The notes below the pieces were generated by a model, which ran no database searches, was not told the origin of the DNA, and saw nothing but the letters and a program-made list of their open reading frames with translations. Below are positions 34,824 to 47,336 of a stretch of 64,000 bases of DNA, in pieces. The DNA lies in NCBI GenBank assembly GCA_020744225.1, contig JAGMWG010000014.1, positions 186,001 through 250,000 on the forward strand, given 5' to 3'. The number at the start of each line of letters is the position of its first letter. The stretch's first letter is position 1. The position numbers and the translations under genes were made by a program. Source of the stretch: Paraphoma chrysanthemicola. Its lineage: Eukaryota > Ascomycota > Dothideomycetes > Pleosporales > Phaeosphaeriaceae.

Positions 34824-37800
34824 ATGTCTATCGACTTCCCGAAGGAGGAGGAGCGCATCCTCGCGCGCTGGAAGGAAATTGACGCCTTTTTGCGGCAGGT
34901 CGAGCTGGTACGTCACTTTTATATGTCTCTTAGTTGAGCACGCGCACTATGCAGCTGTTGCAGTGCAATGACTTTTGATGAGGGTATACAGCTAACAGAT
35001 ATGTGACAGTCCAAAGGAAAACAGCCCTACACCTTCTATGATGGCCCGCCCTTCGCGACGGGCATGCCCCACTACGGCCATCTGCTGGCCTCGACCATCA
35101 AGGACATCATCCCCCGCTACTGGTCCATGAAGGGACGATATGTCGAGCGCCGATTTGGCTGGGACACGCATGGTGTGCCCATCGAGTACGAGATTGACAA
35201 GGAGCTGGGCATGTCTGGCCGCGATGCCGTGCGCGAGCTGGGCATCGCAAAGTACAACGAGAAGTGCCGGGCTATTGTCATGCGATATGCGACCGAGTGG
35301 AGGTACACCATTGAGCGTCTCGGGCGCTGGATCGACTTCGACAACGACTACAAGACCATGGACACGAGCTTCATGGAGTCGGAGTGGTGGGTCTTCAAGC
35401 GCCTCTTCGACAAGGGCGCCGTCTACCGCGGCTTCAAGGTCATGCCCTACAGCACCGCCCTGGCCACCCCGCTCAGCAACTTCGAGGCCTCGCAGAACTA
35501 CAAGGACGTCCAGGACCCGGCAGTCGTTGTCTCCTTCCCGCTCGTTGAAGACCCCAACACGCTGCTTCTTGCATGGTGAGTGTGCGCCATTGTCGTACCA
35601 TGGCCATGACTGACTCGATACAGGACAACCACGCCGTGGACCCTCCCATCCAACGTCGGCCTCTGCGCGCATCCCGATTTCGAGTACGTCAAGATCCTCG
35701 ACGAAGCCTCTGGCAAGCACTACATCCTGCTCGAAGCGCTCCTCAGCACGCTCTACAAGGACCCGAAGAAGGCCAAGTTCAAGATTGTGCAGAAGCTCAA
35801 GGGCAAGGACATGCTCGGCTGGAAGTACGAGCCGCTGTTCGACTACCTGTACGACGAGTTCAAGGACTGCGGCTTCAAAGTCGTGAACGACGGCTATGTC
35901 ACAGCCGACAGCGGTGTAGGCATCGTCCACCAGGCCCCGGCATACGGAGAGGACGATTACAGGGTCGCACTCGCACACGGCGTCATCAGCGACACTCGAC
36001 CACCGCCGAACCCCGTGGACGACGCCGGCTGCTTCACATCCGTGGTTCGTGACTTTGAGGGGCAGCACGTCAAGGCTGCGGACAAGGCCATCATCAAGCA
36101 CCTAAAGAGCACCGGACGACTGGTTGTCGATTCACAACTCACCCATAGCTATCCCTTCTGCTGGCGATCAGACACACCCCTCATCTACCGAACGGTACCA
36201 TCGTACTTCATCAAGATCCAGGATATCGTGCCACAAATGCTCGAGAACATTGCAGGTTCACACTGGGTGCCGTCGTTTGTAAAAGAGAAGCGCTTCGCAA
36301 ACTGGATATCAAACTCACCCGATTGGGCTGTCTCGCGAAACCGTTTCTGGGGTACCCCACTTCCGCTCTGGGTCAGCGACGATGGCAAAGAGATGGTCTG
36401 TGTTGGCAGCGTGGAGGAGCTGAAGAAGCTCAGTGGCTACGAAGGCGAGCTGACAGATATCCACCGGGACAAGATTGACGACATCACCATCCCAAGCCAG
36501 CAAGGCAAGGGTGTGCTGCGAAGAACGCCCGAAGTCTTTGACTGCTGGTTTGAGTCTGGATCCATGCCCTACGCGAGCGCGCATTACCCCTTCGAGAATG
36601 TCGAGCAGTTTGAGAAATCTTTCCCCGGTGACTTCATTGCGGAAGGTCTTGATCAGACGCGTGGTTGGTTTTACACTTTGACAGTTCTCGGCACCCACTT
36701 GTTTGGCAAGTTGCCGTTCAAGAACTGCGTAGTCAACGGTATCGTGCTGGCGGAAGACGGCAAGAAGATGTCGAAGCGTCTGAAGAACTATCCAGACCCC
36801 TCTCTCGTCATGAACAGCTACGGCTCCGACGCGCTGCGATTATATCTCATCAACTCGCCCGTCGTGCGTGCTGAGACGCTTCGATTCAAGGAGGCAGGTG
36901 TCAAGGAAATTGTTTCCAAGGTTCTGCTGCCACTCTGGAACAGCTACCAATTCTTCGACCAGCAAGCGATACTACTGAAGAAGGTCGCGGATCTGCACTT
37001 TGTGTTCGATCCGGCTGCCGAGAAGACCAACACCAACATTCTCGATCGATGGATCCTTGCATCATGTCAATCGCTGCTGAAATTCGTAAACGCCGAAATG
37101 GCTGCATACAGACTCTACACCGTCGTCCCACGGCTACTCGAACTCATTGACAACACAACGAACTGGTATATTCGCTTCAACCGCCGGCGATTAAAGGGCG
37201 AGCACGGCCCCGATGATACCAAGCATGCTCTCAACACGCTCTTTGAGGTTCTCTACACACTATGCCGCGGTCTTGCACCATTCACCCCTTTCATCACAGA
37301 GAACATCTACCTCCGATTATTACCACACATACCCAAGGAGTTGCACGCCGAGGACAACCGAAGCATACACTTCCTGCCTTTCCCTGAAGTTCGCGAGGAG
37401 TTGTTCGATGAAGTCGTCGAGCGCCAAGTCAAGCGCATGCAGTCCGTCATTGAGCTTGGTCGTATCTGCCGAGATCGTGCGAACAAGGGCCTTAAGATTC
37501 CTCTCAAGACCCTGGTCGTCATCCACCCTGATCAGCAATACCTGGATGACGTCAAATCGTTGGAGAACTACATCTGCGAGGAGCTCAACATCCGGGATCT
37601 CGTGCTCTCAAGTGACGAGGAGAAGTACAAGGTACAGTACTCAGCGACTGCCGACTTCTCGGTGCTGGGCAAGAAGCTGAAGAAGGATGCCGTCAAAGTG
37701 AAGAAGGCACTGCCAAACCTCACATCGCAGGAGATCAAGGACTTTCTGAAGAACGGCGAGCTGCTCGTTGATGGCATCAGGGTAGAGGGAGAAGACTTGA

Positions 37801-38216
37801 TGGTCAAGCGTGGTCTAGCCAAGGACGACACCAACAAAGACCAGGAGTTCAATACCGACAACGATGTTCTCATCATTCTCGATGTCGCATCATATCCCGA
37901 GCTCGAGCAAGAAGGTCTCGCCCGCGAAGTCATCCGTCGCGTGCAAGATCTACGCAAGAAGGCTGGTCTTGTCCCTACTGACGATGTAGGCATGGAGTAC
38001 CGTGTCCTGAGTGATCCGGACAACCTGGGCTTGGAGGCAGCGTTCGAGAACCAAGGACCACTGTTTGAGAAGGCGCTGCGACGGAATGTCGACAAGCATG
38101 TCATCACAGAGTTAGAGGGCAAGATACCGGAAGATAGCAAGGAGACGGTTATTGTGGAGGAGGAGCAAGAGTTGCACAAAGCGACATTCCTGCTAAGACT
38201 AGTCAAGCTGTCGTGA
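34824..38216 (+). CDS. ILS1: Isoleucyl-tRNA synthetase, cytoplasmic
   Basis: Three exons, 34824-34907, 35010-35575 and 35624-38216, with GT-AG introns of 102 and 48 nt; 1080 aa, close to the usual length of cytosolic fungal IleRS. Start MSIDFPKEEERILARW; the class I HIGH-type motif is PHYGH within FATGMPHYGHLLAS, and the KMSKR loop is within EDGKKMSKRLKNYPDP. The editing (CP1) domain lies between them, with TTTPWTLPSN restored by the second splice. An anticodon-binding domain follows, then a C-terminal eukaryote-type extension rich in Lys and Glu. It charges tRNA-Ile with isoleucine in the cytosol and edits misactivated valine. Essential housekeeping gene; no mitochondrial targeting sequence is visible. 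Confidence 0.98.
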
Positions 38217-39164
38217 GTCGGTATGACCAGGTGTATCGGCGTCAAAGGAAAAGCGAAAGAAGTAGATAGACGAGAAGAAGTTTCGAGATAATGAAGTGTT
38301 TCCAGTAAACGCCATCTAATGCTGTTCTAAACCTCGTGTCGTGTCGTATATACAGTCGAGCTATACTCATGGAAAATTGCGCCGGGCTACCGTTGCTTGT
38401 ACGCTTTCTACACACGATTAGTGCTTGAAATGAATAGTGAAGATTTGAGGACGTACGAGATAGCATTCCTTCAATTTCATAAATTCGGTGGCGCATTTAT
38501 CTTTGTGCACGTTGTTGTAGTCGGCGAATATGCATTTTCCGTATATTGAACTCTGCGAAATCGTTAGTACATATCGAGAAAATCAGCCCAACGTCTCTTT
38601 AGCGAAGCAGGAGTAGATTGGGATGAATTGATGTGTATTTCTGTCAGTCTTGTGCATTACCTCTTTTGAGCATTTTCCAAGAGCGGTGGCGAGCTTGTCG
38701 ATGGGTCTTGTGCGGCCTGGCATTCTGATCGATTCTGAACCAACCCTCTAAATTCTCAAATAATCACACTGTATTTTTTCTAAAATGTTGTGATCACGGC
38801 GTGAATGGCGTGATTGATTGCGACACAGTCTTGACCATGTTCTCGACGATGAGGTCAACGAACCAAAAACGCACGTGCCACCCACCCGCTAACCAACCAA
38901 GCCCGCTCATCCAACCAACTCCCTCACAACGCGCTTTGTTGTTTCCACGCGACCCGCGCCCGTCTTCACTTTCACCCACCGCCCAACGCTCCTCATCGCT
39001 ACATAACTATTTAATGTTTAGTCGCGCCCTGCCCACCGCACACTCACCACTCCGCCCTCGCACACGTGCACCGCTTTCTTGCGATTCCGAACCACGCCCG
39101 TCCAGCCCGCTTCTTCGCCCATGTTGTCGCGAACGCGCCGGAGACGACCGAGTCGCGTGCACGA
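38217..39164. other. Intergenic region and Sfi1 promoter
   Basis: No coding sequence is supported. The right half is rich in CCAACC, CCACC and TC tracts, as expected for a fungal promoter and 5' untranslated region. A short frame upstream of 39165 is open in the Sfi1 frame from 39066, so an alternative upstream start is possible. Confidence 0.45.
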
Positions 39165-42100
39165 ATGCTACCCCCCATGAGCCGCGGTGGCGATGATGCG
39201 GATTCGAATGGCTTCTTGAAGGATGAGTTGACGGATGGAGGTATGTTTATGTTATTCTGGTGTTGGGGGGAGTAGGATGTGATGGTGGCTGACTTGGTGG
39301 TGGGTAGCTATTGAGACGCTTTATGAGATTATACGACGCGCGCAAACAACTGGGACACATGATGCGCGCGCGTTGAAGAGTGCACGTTCCTCGTCACGAT
39401 CTGCGGGTTCTGTGAAGCCGACTTCGCCGTCTTCGAGCGCGCTGTTCAAGGCGTATGAACAGGTCCTTGACGAACAAGGGCTGCAGCCCAGCGATGATGC
39501 GATTCTGCATCGCTTCTTGTTTCGCATGCAAGAGGGTCGACGACATGATGAAGGGTTGGTACAGCGGTTCAAGCGCGTCCTCGGGGATATGGGCATCGAG
39601 ATTGAAGTTGACGAAGAAGGCGAGGGTGTCGAGGTGACCACAAATCTGGACAAGACTCGTGATCTTACGCGTAGTGGTGCGGTCGCGGCACTGGGAAGAC
39701 ATTCGAGGAGGAGTAGCTTTGACAGCTTCTTTGACGGGACTGCTGATAAGGTTGCCGGCACCGATTATGGTGATTTGCCATTGCGACCTCGAAGTGGCTT
39801 GGACTGGAATGGGCGCCGCGTGAGATCTAATACGAAGGCGCAGTCATATCAACAGGCGCATTTGCCTGTCCGTAACAGGGTCAATGGCAACACGCACCGG
39901 AGAACGACGTCGGCCCAGCAGCATCCGAGGCCAAAGAGAAGCGCGTCCGTGTCCAGTCGCGGGAGTTTGCAGATACGACGCGACGGGCGTACTGGAGCCT
40001 CCCGAACTGGCGCATACGATACAGACGATAGCGAGCATACCGACCACACGACCGATCTCGATCTCTCACATATTCAGGTGCCTGGTCTCAATGCGCCGAT
40101 CCCGGACTTCTCGCACAGCTCATCGCAAGCTCACCAGCAATACACCATCGAGCCGTTCCGCCCTTCCGACACTCGTCTGATGGACGATGCAGAGCTGTTC
40201 GAAGAGCAACGGTTACACAGAGTGACAAGAGATTGTTTACAGACATGGCGTAACCGGACTCAGGAAAAACAGTCTATCCACGACGACATGGATAGGCTGG
40301 CCGTCGCGACGTATGATCGAAGGGTGATGAGAGTGGCTCTCGATGTCCTCCTGGATACTATGCGCGTTCGGAGATCGAATCGAGAGACAGACCGCTTCTT
40401 TCACCGACTGGAAGAGCGCGCGGATCGAGCAAGGAACCTCTTCCTACTGACAAAAGCTTTCACGCACTGGGCGAAGAGTGCGGAAGACGAAGTGCAGCGC
40501 ACGTCCGTTGCCCGGCGACACATTCTTCGGACACGATTCTTCAATGGCTGGCGCGAGATTACTGCTGTCAACGAGCTCAAGACCCAGCACTTCGTTCTTG
40601 CAAAGTTTCTGCGGCAATGGCGTACTCGTGCCTCTGCTGTGCGCGAGAATGCCCAGTTCGCGGTTGCGTTGTATGAAGAAAACCTGGTGCATCGGGTTTA
40701 CAAAGAGTGGTTCTTCAAGTTCTGCGCAATTGCTGCGCCGGCGTGGCGGAATGATCGAATAAAAAAGATTGCGTTGCACAAGATGATTGAGATAGCCAAA
40801 GTGTTGAGGGAAAGACAAGAATGGGCAACTGATCGCTGGGAGAGGGGGGTAGTGAGGAAGACTTTCCAAACATGGCGAGACAGGACGACGCAAGTACAGG
40901 CTTTGGAACCTCGAGCCGATACCTTTAGGCAGAACACTTCGCTAGCTTCAGCCTTCGCCACAATACGGAAGCAAGCACAACTTGCGCCACTACTTCGACA
41001 ATTCCAGGAACGGGTGACTGGTCGTGTCATTAGGACAACGTTTGAGAACTGGCAACGTACTGCTCGATTGTCCCGACAAGCTCGCGATGTTGACCGAATG
41101 CGCATCTTGCGCAATGCTTACACAGCCTGGAACGATCGACTGCGTGTCAAAGCTCTCGAAGAGCGCATCAACGATCGGCTTGTTGTGGAGAGTCTGTATA
41201 AATGGACACTGGCTTCGAGAGTATCCCTCTTCCAGCGTGTTCATGCTCGCCAGGTAAAAGAGACTACCTTCCTGAAGTGGGTCACGAAGACGAATGAACG
41301 CAACAATACGCTTGATGCTGCCGAGAGGAGGTTTGCTCAATTCAAGCGCGCCCAGCTACTCCGGACCTGTTTGCGAAAGATGGAGGCCATTACGACCGAG
41401 AAACGTGCGGAAGAATTTGCTGTAGTCGCAGAGTACCAGCAAAAGCTTAAGCAGCGCATCTTCGACAAGCTCAAGGATCGACAAGAACATTTCTTGCAGC
41501 TTAATAAATGGGCCGGCGATGCTCGTTTCTACGTCTTGAGCACACAGATGTTGAAGGCCTGGAACGAAGCCACACAACATTCGCGCCGGAATCGAAGACG
41601 TGATGCATATGCTCAAGTAAGACGAACGGTCAAGACAAACCTTGTGCGACGGCTTTTTGCAAACTGGAGAGACAAGACAAACCACGTTGCGCAGCTCGAA
41701 CAGCAAGCCAATGACTTGGTAGAGAATCGTACTCTTCATAAGAGCACTGCACTACTCCATCAATGGCACGATCGGACAATCACACTTGTGCAGCAAGACG
41801 CCCAAGCCACGAATCTCCACGCCTTCAAGTTGGAGACACGCTTCCTTCGTGTATGGTCTGCACGTTTTACCACGATCCAGACTATGGACAGCCAAGCTGT
41901 TGCTCTGAGGCAAGAAAGTGCTGAGCTAGTGGCCACTTCGGCGCTCAAGAAGCTCGGCTGGCGACTCTGGAACATCCAGCGTCAAGAAGAGAATGCGCGA
42001 GCGCTGTATGAACGCAACTTCGAGAAGCATGTCAGAGCAATGATAAGGTTCTGGGCGGAGCAGACGAATGAGAGACTTGCGAATCGACCGATTAGTCCGA

Positions 42101-43020
42101 CGCCGATGAGTCGGTCGAGGAGGAGTCAGAGAGACGACGATGGAGACAATGGCCAGGGAGAAAGGAACGGGCAAGACGGGCGACCGCACGATGACCGCGA
42201 TGGACCCAGGCAATCCGAGGCACCGACCTCGCCCCGCGGTCTGGGAGACTGGACGGCTTTTGACGACAATGCTCTAGGTCTGGATTCCGACCTCGACCTC
42301 TCGCTCAGCATCACCCCTGACCACCACAACAATCGGCAATCGACCTTTCTTCCACCATCATCCACTCGCCAACACACCTTTCCCCCACCATCCTCTTCTC
42401 GCCAACCCCCCTCCCGCTCCATTCTCCGCCCCACCCCGGCCCGACCAAACACATACCCCCAACCCCTCTCCGCCCTCCGTCCCCCGCCACAAACCATCCC
42501 CGAAGACTCGATCCTCGATCCAGCCTTCGCAGCGGGCTTAGACAGGGATCTAGCAGACCCGGAAACATTCTGGAGCGGCACGCCCATGGGTCCACCACCA
42601 CCTTCGCGATTTATTGCTCCGAGTAATCTGGGCAAGTCTGGTCTCGGACTAGGGCCTAAGCCGGGATACTTGAAGACGCCGAGTAAACGTAGCGTGGTTA
42701 GGGCCAAGAGGCCGGAATTACCACCGAGTCCGGAGAAGCGAGTGGTGAGTCTGGTACGTAGGGATATGGGCGCGATGAGTGCGCCGCCTGCGCAGAGACA
42801 TGTGGGAATGCCCGGAGCGACTGGGTTTGTGGCAAGAGGGAGTGGATTGACTAGTTTCCAGAGACGATTGAGGGAGGGTGGGTTTGGTGCTGGTGCTGGT
42901 GCTGCGGCGGGGTTTAGTCAGAGTGTTGCTGGGCCGAGAAGTGGTGTTGGACGAGGCGGAGGAATTGAAAGGGAGAGAGAGAGGAGAGTTGGGTTTGGAG
43001 ATGTTAGTCAGACGCAATAG
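39165..43020 (+). CDS. SFI1: Sfi1-like centrin-binding spindle pole body protein
   Basis: Two exons, 39165-39240 and 39308-43020, with a 67-nt GT-AG intron; 1262 aa from ATG 39165 (another ATG lies at 39174 and an upstream in-frame ATG at 39066). The N-terminal part is low complexity. From about 40200 to 42050 the protein is a long series of alpha-helical repeats with tryptophan near the end of each unit (CLQTWRNR, AFTHWAK, FFNGWREI, FLRQWRTR, AFQTWRD-like, LFANWRDK, LLHQWHDR), the pattern of Sfi1 centrin-binding repeats. The C-terminus is disordered and rich in Pro, Ser and Arg. Sfi1 forms the filament that, with centrin (Cdc31), duplicates the spindle pole body. Expected partner: centrin. 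Confidence 0.92.
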
Positions 43021-43545
43021 TCTTCTGGGACGGATGGTCATGTTGTCTAAGGCTTCTCTGAGTTTCGTCAGGGCTGTGTAAAGTCTGGTTATTAGCGTTG
43101 GTGTTTGTTGGTAGATACCCCATATTCATTCTATTTATTTACTGCTCTGATTCTCCATGATATCGAAAGAGACTGAAAGACACATCTTAATTCTTCGCCT
43201 TTGTTCTTGCTGTAAACACTTGGTTTCAAGGACCTGGCTTGCCATGCCGACGTGCCGCGAGTACGGGCGATTTGCTGGACCGCTCTGAAAGTGAGGGCAT
43301 GGTTTGACTCTGGATGCTTGAATGGATGATGAGATGGGCAGTATAGTCTTGAGGGAATCTCTAAGATGGATTCAAGTAATGAACTTGTTCCTCTTCTTGT
43401 TCGCATAAGGAATATGCGACCGCGACGAACGAAATTTCTCTACGAACATTCTTAAAAGCCCTCGCATATGATGAAATTTTCAGCGCAGACTTTTGAATTT
43501 GTTCAGAGCCTTTAGCTTCATTGCATTAAGATTGGCATTACTACT
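43021..43545. other. Convergent intergenic region
   Basis: 3' flanks of the Sfi1 gene (plus) and the homeodomain gene (minus). No gene is supported. Confidence 0.45.
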
Positions 43546-45882
43546 TTAAGGGCGTTTGAATATATCTAGCGCCGGAGGGAAGGCCGGAGGGAAAGCCGGA
43601 GGGAAAGCAGCTGCTTCTTCATTTCCCTTCGCTGCTGCGACGAAATCGAAACCGTTGATTTTCGAAGCATACTGCAGTTTGTGTGTTCTTGGGTCGGCAT
43701 GATCGTAGAAGTATGACGCAGTCGAGAACAAGCTGATTTGATCGTTGTGGCCAGTAGCGCTTACATCGTTCCACGTCCAGTCTGCTTTCGTGACTTTGCT
43801 GCGTCCAGGTCCACCGTCGTTGATGAAATGGTCATAAACATGGCTCGTTCTTTGTTCCCAATTATCGAACATTGTCGAACAGAAGCCACACCAGAGCGCT
43901 ATCTCTTTGTTCATGTGCGGATTGTCGATTTTCCATGCATCTTTCAATCCACCCAGATCTGAAGTATTTGAAGCAGCACCAAACTTGACATGGGTGCGTA
44001 CGTGTTGTGAGAGCTGGTCAAATCGATAGAACGTGCGCAAGTGTTGATCCTTTTTGGTGCAGCTTTCGAACACTTCATGTTCGGCAACATGTCGGATGGG
44101 CTGATCTCGGTCTCCACAGACCACGCATGTGACGGTCCTCCGGTCTTTTGCTGCTTCGTTTTCGAGACAGCAGACCCAGCAATAGGGACAATAATGCGTT
44201 GCCTCTTCATGTCGCTTCCATTCATATCTGTGACGGAATGTTGTTCCACACCCTGGCCACATGCAGAAGATTGTGTTCTTGACCTTGTCTTTCCATACTG
44301 CCTTTCGGGCACCACCCTTTCGCTCGTGCATCGGCTCGGGGTGACCAACCCTATCGCAAGTAGGATCGTTCTCATACTCCGAAACTCCTGATTCAGTATC
44401 TTCGCGAGGTGATGGTGGCTGGTCGGGGTCGCGCGAGGACGCCGCCCAGCCTTTGCGCCCACGTCTTGGACCTCGATGATCAATTGATCTAAAGCTCGAG
44501 GAACTCATTGCGCTGCCAATGGAGCGCATCGAAGTGTCGGACCGAGCTATGCTCGAAGATCGCTTCGCTGTATATCCAGAGTCTGGAATGAAAGTTCCTT
44601 GACCCATGAGTGCTTGCTTCATAGGATGATGGCCGGCCATGTGATGAATTTGCATTGGCCATGGGTCAAAATATTGAGCGTGGTCCGGACCGGTCGGAAT
44701 TTGTTGTAACACGGTAGATTCGTCTACTAAGTCTAAATCTTGTCTTGTCAGAAAAGAAGAAAAGTGCAAGATGTTGCTGACACGGAGATCTAATCAGGGT
44801 GATGTCAGGGGTAAAATCGCTCGTCAACTTACTGATGACTCGAGATTTGCGAGATCTTGCGTTTGCAAACCATGTCCTGATTTGCTTTTGAGACATCCCA
44901 GTCGTAACAGAGAGCTCGCGAATACTGTCATGACTAGGATATGGGTTGACCTCGAATTGTTCCTCTAGCAATTTTTTGGCCTCCGAGGAGGTGCCTGTCC
45001 GGCCTAGCTTGCATTCATGCTCACGATCCGCTAGACCTTGGGAGCTTCGTCGTCGTTTTTCTGCTGCTGGGGTGGGCAATAAAGTGGTAAGAGGTGGCGT
45101 ATATTGGCTGACAGCTGTTTCGAAGGCCCGTATGCGAAGCTCGAGTAGCTTGCGATACCGCACCTGGCATTTACGCACACTTCGTCCAAAATGCTCTGCT
45201 AAAGGCTTCCAGGACTTAGCTTGCTCCGCTTTCAGCTTGAGTAACAGGGTATCCTCTTCTGCAGTCCATTGAGCGCCTTTCTGAGGAGGAATTGGCCCCA
45301 ATACTTGACTCGTATGTTCTCGCTCAAGCGTCGCTTGTCGTTCAATTCGTGTCCCAGGCGCACTAGCTGGCGTAACAACGTCTTCTGCAACGGCTACTAT
45401 GTGATTTTGAGGCTCGACAGAAGGTATGTGAGCAGGATGCGGCAGTACATCATTGGTGATGTTGGTAGTGGGTGGGTCAAAATGATCGTCCAACGATGCG
45501 ATGAGGGCGTCGAACTCTGTCGAATGCTGACTGGTTTGTACCTGCGCATCAAGCCAGGCTTCAAAGTCATTTGACGCGCACGTATGCGAGGCGTCATTCT
45601 CGGGCGTACATTGGGTGTCGTCCTCAAGGTCAAGAGCCGTAGGGTACAGTGAGCCGGCATTCGGTGCCGGCAGCTCCAAGTCGTCGAAAGCTAGGTCTGG
45701 TAAGGACGTTTGTAGAGACTCCGCTGTCGTCCGGTCTCGAGCTCGCCGTCAGGAGTTCTCCAAGGTCCATCTAGAGGGTCTTGGGACGCATTCACCTCGT
45801 CCTAATTGATAAAGCTGTCGAGTTCGACGAAAGATGGCTCGTTGACGTCATCCAAGCCCATAAAATATGATTCGGGTTTCAT
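43546..45882 (-). CDS. Transcription factor with SANT, homeodomain and C2H2 zinc fingers
   Basis: Two large coding blocks join by a 43-nt GT-AG intron (44832-44790): ...SRKSRVI|NLRVSNILHFSSF... The first block (to 44833) holds a SANT/Myb-like segment (AQWTAEEDTLLLKLKAEQAKSW...CQVRYRKLL) and a homeodomain, with helix 3 containing WFANARSRKSR (the WFxNxR signature). The second block holds C2H2-like fingers (CMWPGCGTTFRHRYEWKRHEEATH, then CGFCSTMFDNWEQRTSHVYDH). The 5' end is not settled: the frame is open upstream to about 45745 without ATG, and a plausible first exon begins at ATG 45882 (MKPESYFMGLDDV), but its splice could not be fixed. It should be a nuclear regulator. Fungal homeobox-C2H2 factors are known; targets here are unknown. 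A repeated PPAF near the end is low complexity. Confidence 0.85.
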
Positions 45883-46240
45883 CGCAAGAACGAAAGATCC
45901 GGAAGATTGACAAAGAGCGGTAATCCATCATTTTGCGGGGCTTCGCGAGTGAAAAGGATCCTATGAAGCTGAGCGAACAACAAGGTGAGCGGTCGAACTT
46001 CAAGGTGACATGATGCGCGACAGGGGTTGGGCTCGCGCTAGTTCGATTGCATGCTAGGCCAGAACATCAAGGTTATGGCACGTGCCAATTATGTGCGAGG
46101 CTGAACCATCACCAAACTTTGACAGATTATTCAGTTTGCGAGCAATTCGCACAGACGGTATTGTCTCACGTTGGAAACTGTACGGCCGATTGACAACAGT
46201 TGAAGACGTGCGTACGCCTACCGTGTACATGCTTATATGT
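45883..46240. other. Intergenic region
   Basis: Promoter side of the homeodomain gene and 3' flank of the next minus-strand gene. No coding evidence is seen. Confidence 0.4.
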
Positions 46241-46966
46241 CTACTCCGATGCCTCCTTATCCACTGACTCACCCACGTCCTCTACGTTATCCTTCCCCTC
46301 CTCCACCACGGGCACCGGTACCGCCCAGATCTGTTCGACCATCACATCTGACCCCATCGTTCTCAATGCCTCGTTCAATAACTCCTTTCGCCGCTCGATT
46401 TCTTCCACACTAAAATATTCCGACCAACTTCCACCTATCTTGACGAAACCTTCCGCTTTCTGTACGATCGCATGATCAATCGCCAGAGCCACTGCAGCTC
46501 CACATCAGCAAGATACTACGCAATACTGTTAGACGGGAAACGGCGATCAACATGCACCCAATAGTGATTGTCGCATCCAGGTACCGTGTACTTTTCTTGT
46601 CCCCACTCTTCGTCCGATCAATTACCCCACGAGGCCCAATCCACCAGAAACACACTTCGCCAAAAAATGGAATATCTGGAAACTTAGTTGATCTGGCGGG
46701 TTTATATTCCTCTTCACCTTGTGTAATGATCTTCATCTTCTCGTCAAGTAGCGCATTGCAAGTCTTCATGTCTAGAGATTCAGCACGCCAGCCGAAACGA
46801 ACACATGCGTCGTGCCAGTGTTTGTCTATGGTGAAGCCGTAACTTGGTTGATTGGACTGGTTGGTATTAAAGATGGGAAGTCAACGCGGTAGATGTTGAA
46901 TGGTTCTGCATAGGCTAATAGGCTTTCTTTATTGAGGGGTTCGGGGAGCGTGTAGGGATCTGTCAT
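46241..46966 (-). pseudogene. Small conserved-looking gene with an apparent one-base frameshift
   Basis: ATG at 46966 opens MTDPYTLPEPLNKESLL...VDFPSL. Near 46873-46880 the reading must shift by one base to continue as NTNQSNQPSYGFTID, then HDACVRFGWRAESL, ARSTKFPDIPFFGEVCFWW and so on. A GT-AG intron at 46591-46492 (100 nt) then joins ...SGDKK to MALAIDHAIVQKAEG, and the frame ends at 46241. With the one missing base the total is exactly 209 codons. No intron of usable size explains the shift, and a gggaag/cttccc run sits there, so a sequencing error is as likely as a real mutation. I do not recognise the family. If intact it would be about 208 aa, acidic at the C-terminus, with no signal peptide. 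Confidence 0.55.
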
Positions 46967-47336
46967 ATGGATATGGTGTTCGAGCCCATGGGCGCGAAAA
47001 TCAGATCTAGAAGTATTGGAATAGGGGAGGTAAGACTTCTAATTGTTAGGTACTGGCAATGGTCGTGGAAGTTTGATGTTCAGTCGTGCAATTTATGAAG
47101 TGTGATCAAGTCATACTCTGCGGACTTCCTACACACACAGAGTCAAGAGTTTGCGATTGAGTCGGCATCTACTCACTGGAAAGTCACGGTGACTAGTCAT
47201 GCGCTCGCTCAAAGACTCGCGTCGCATTGATCCAAAGCTGAACTAGACTTATCTATGACTTCGGTCTGTGGAAGGGAAATTAATATGCAGGTGTAGTTTG
47301 TACTATCTAGATGCTGAAACATCTGCACGAATAGCC
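46967..47336. other. Intergenic region
   Basis: Upstream of the frameshifted gene and 3' flank of the gene at 47337-48755. No gene is supported. Confidence 0.4.

Noticed and set aside
34992..36101. 369-codon minus-strand frame
   Set aside because: It lies opposite the isoleucyl-tRNA synthetase exons; GC-rich codon bias creates open antisense frames and it shows no domain.
42126..42707. Minus-strand frame of 193 codons, Gly/Arg-rich
   Set aside because: It is the complement of the Pro/Ser-rich C-terminus of the Sfi1-like gene.
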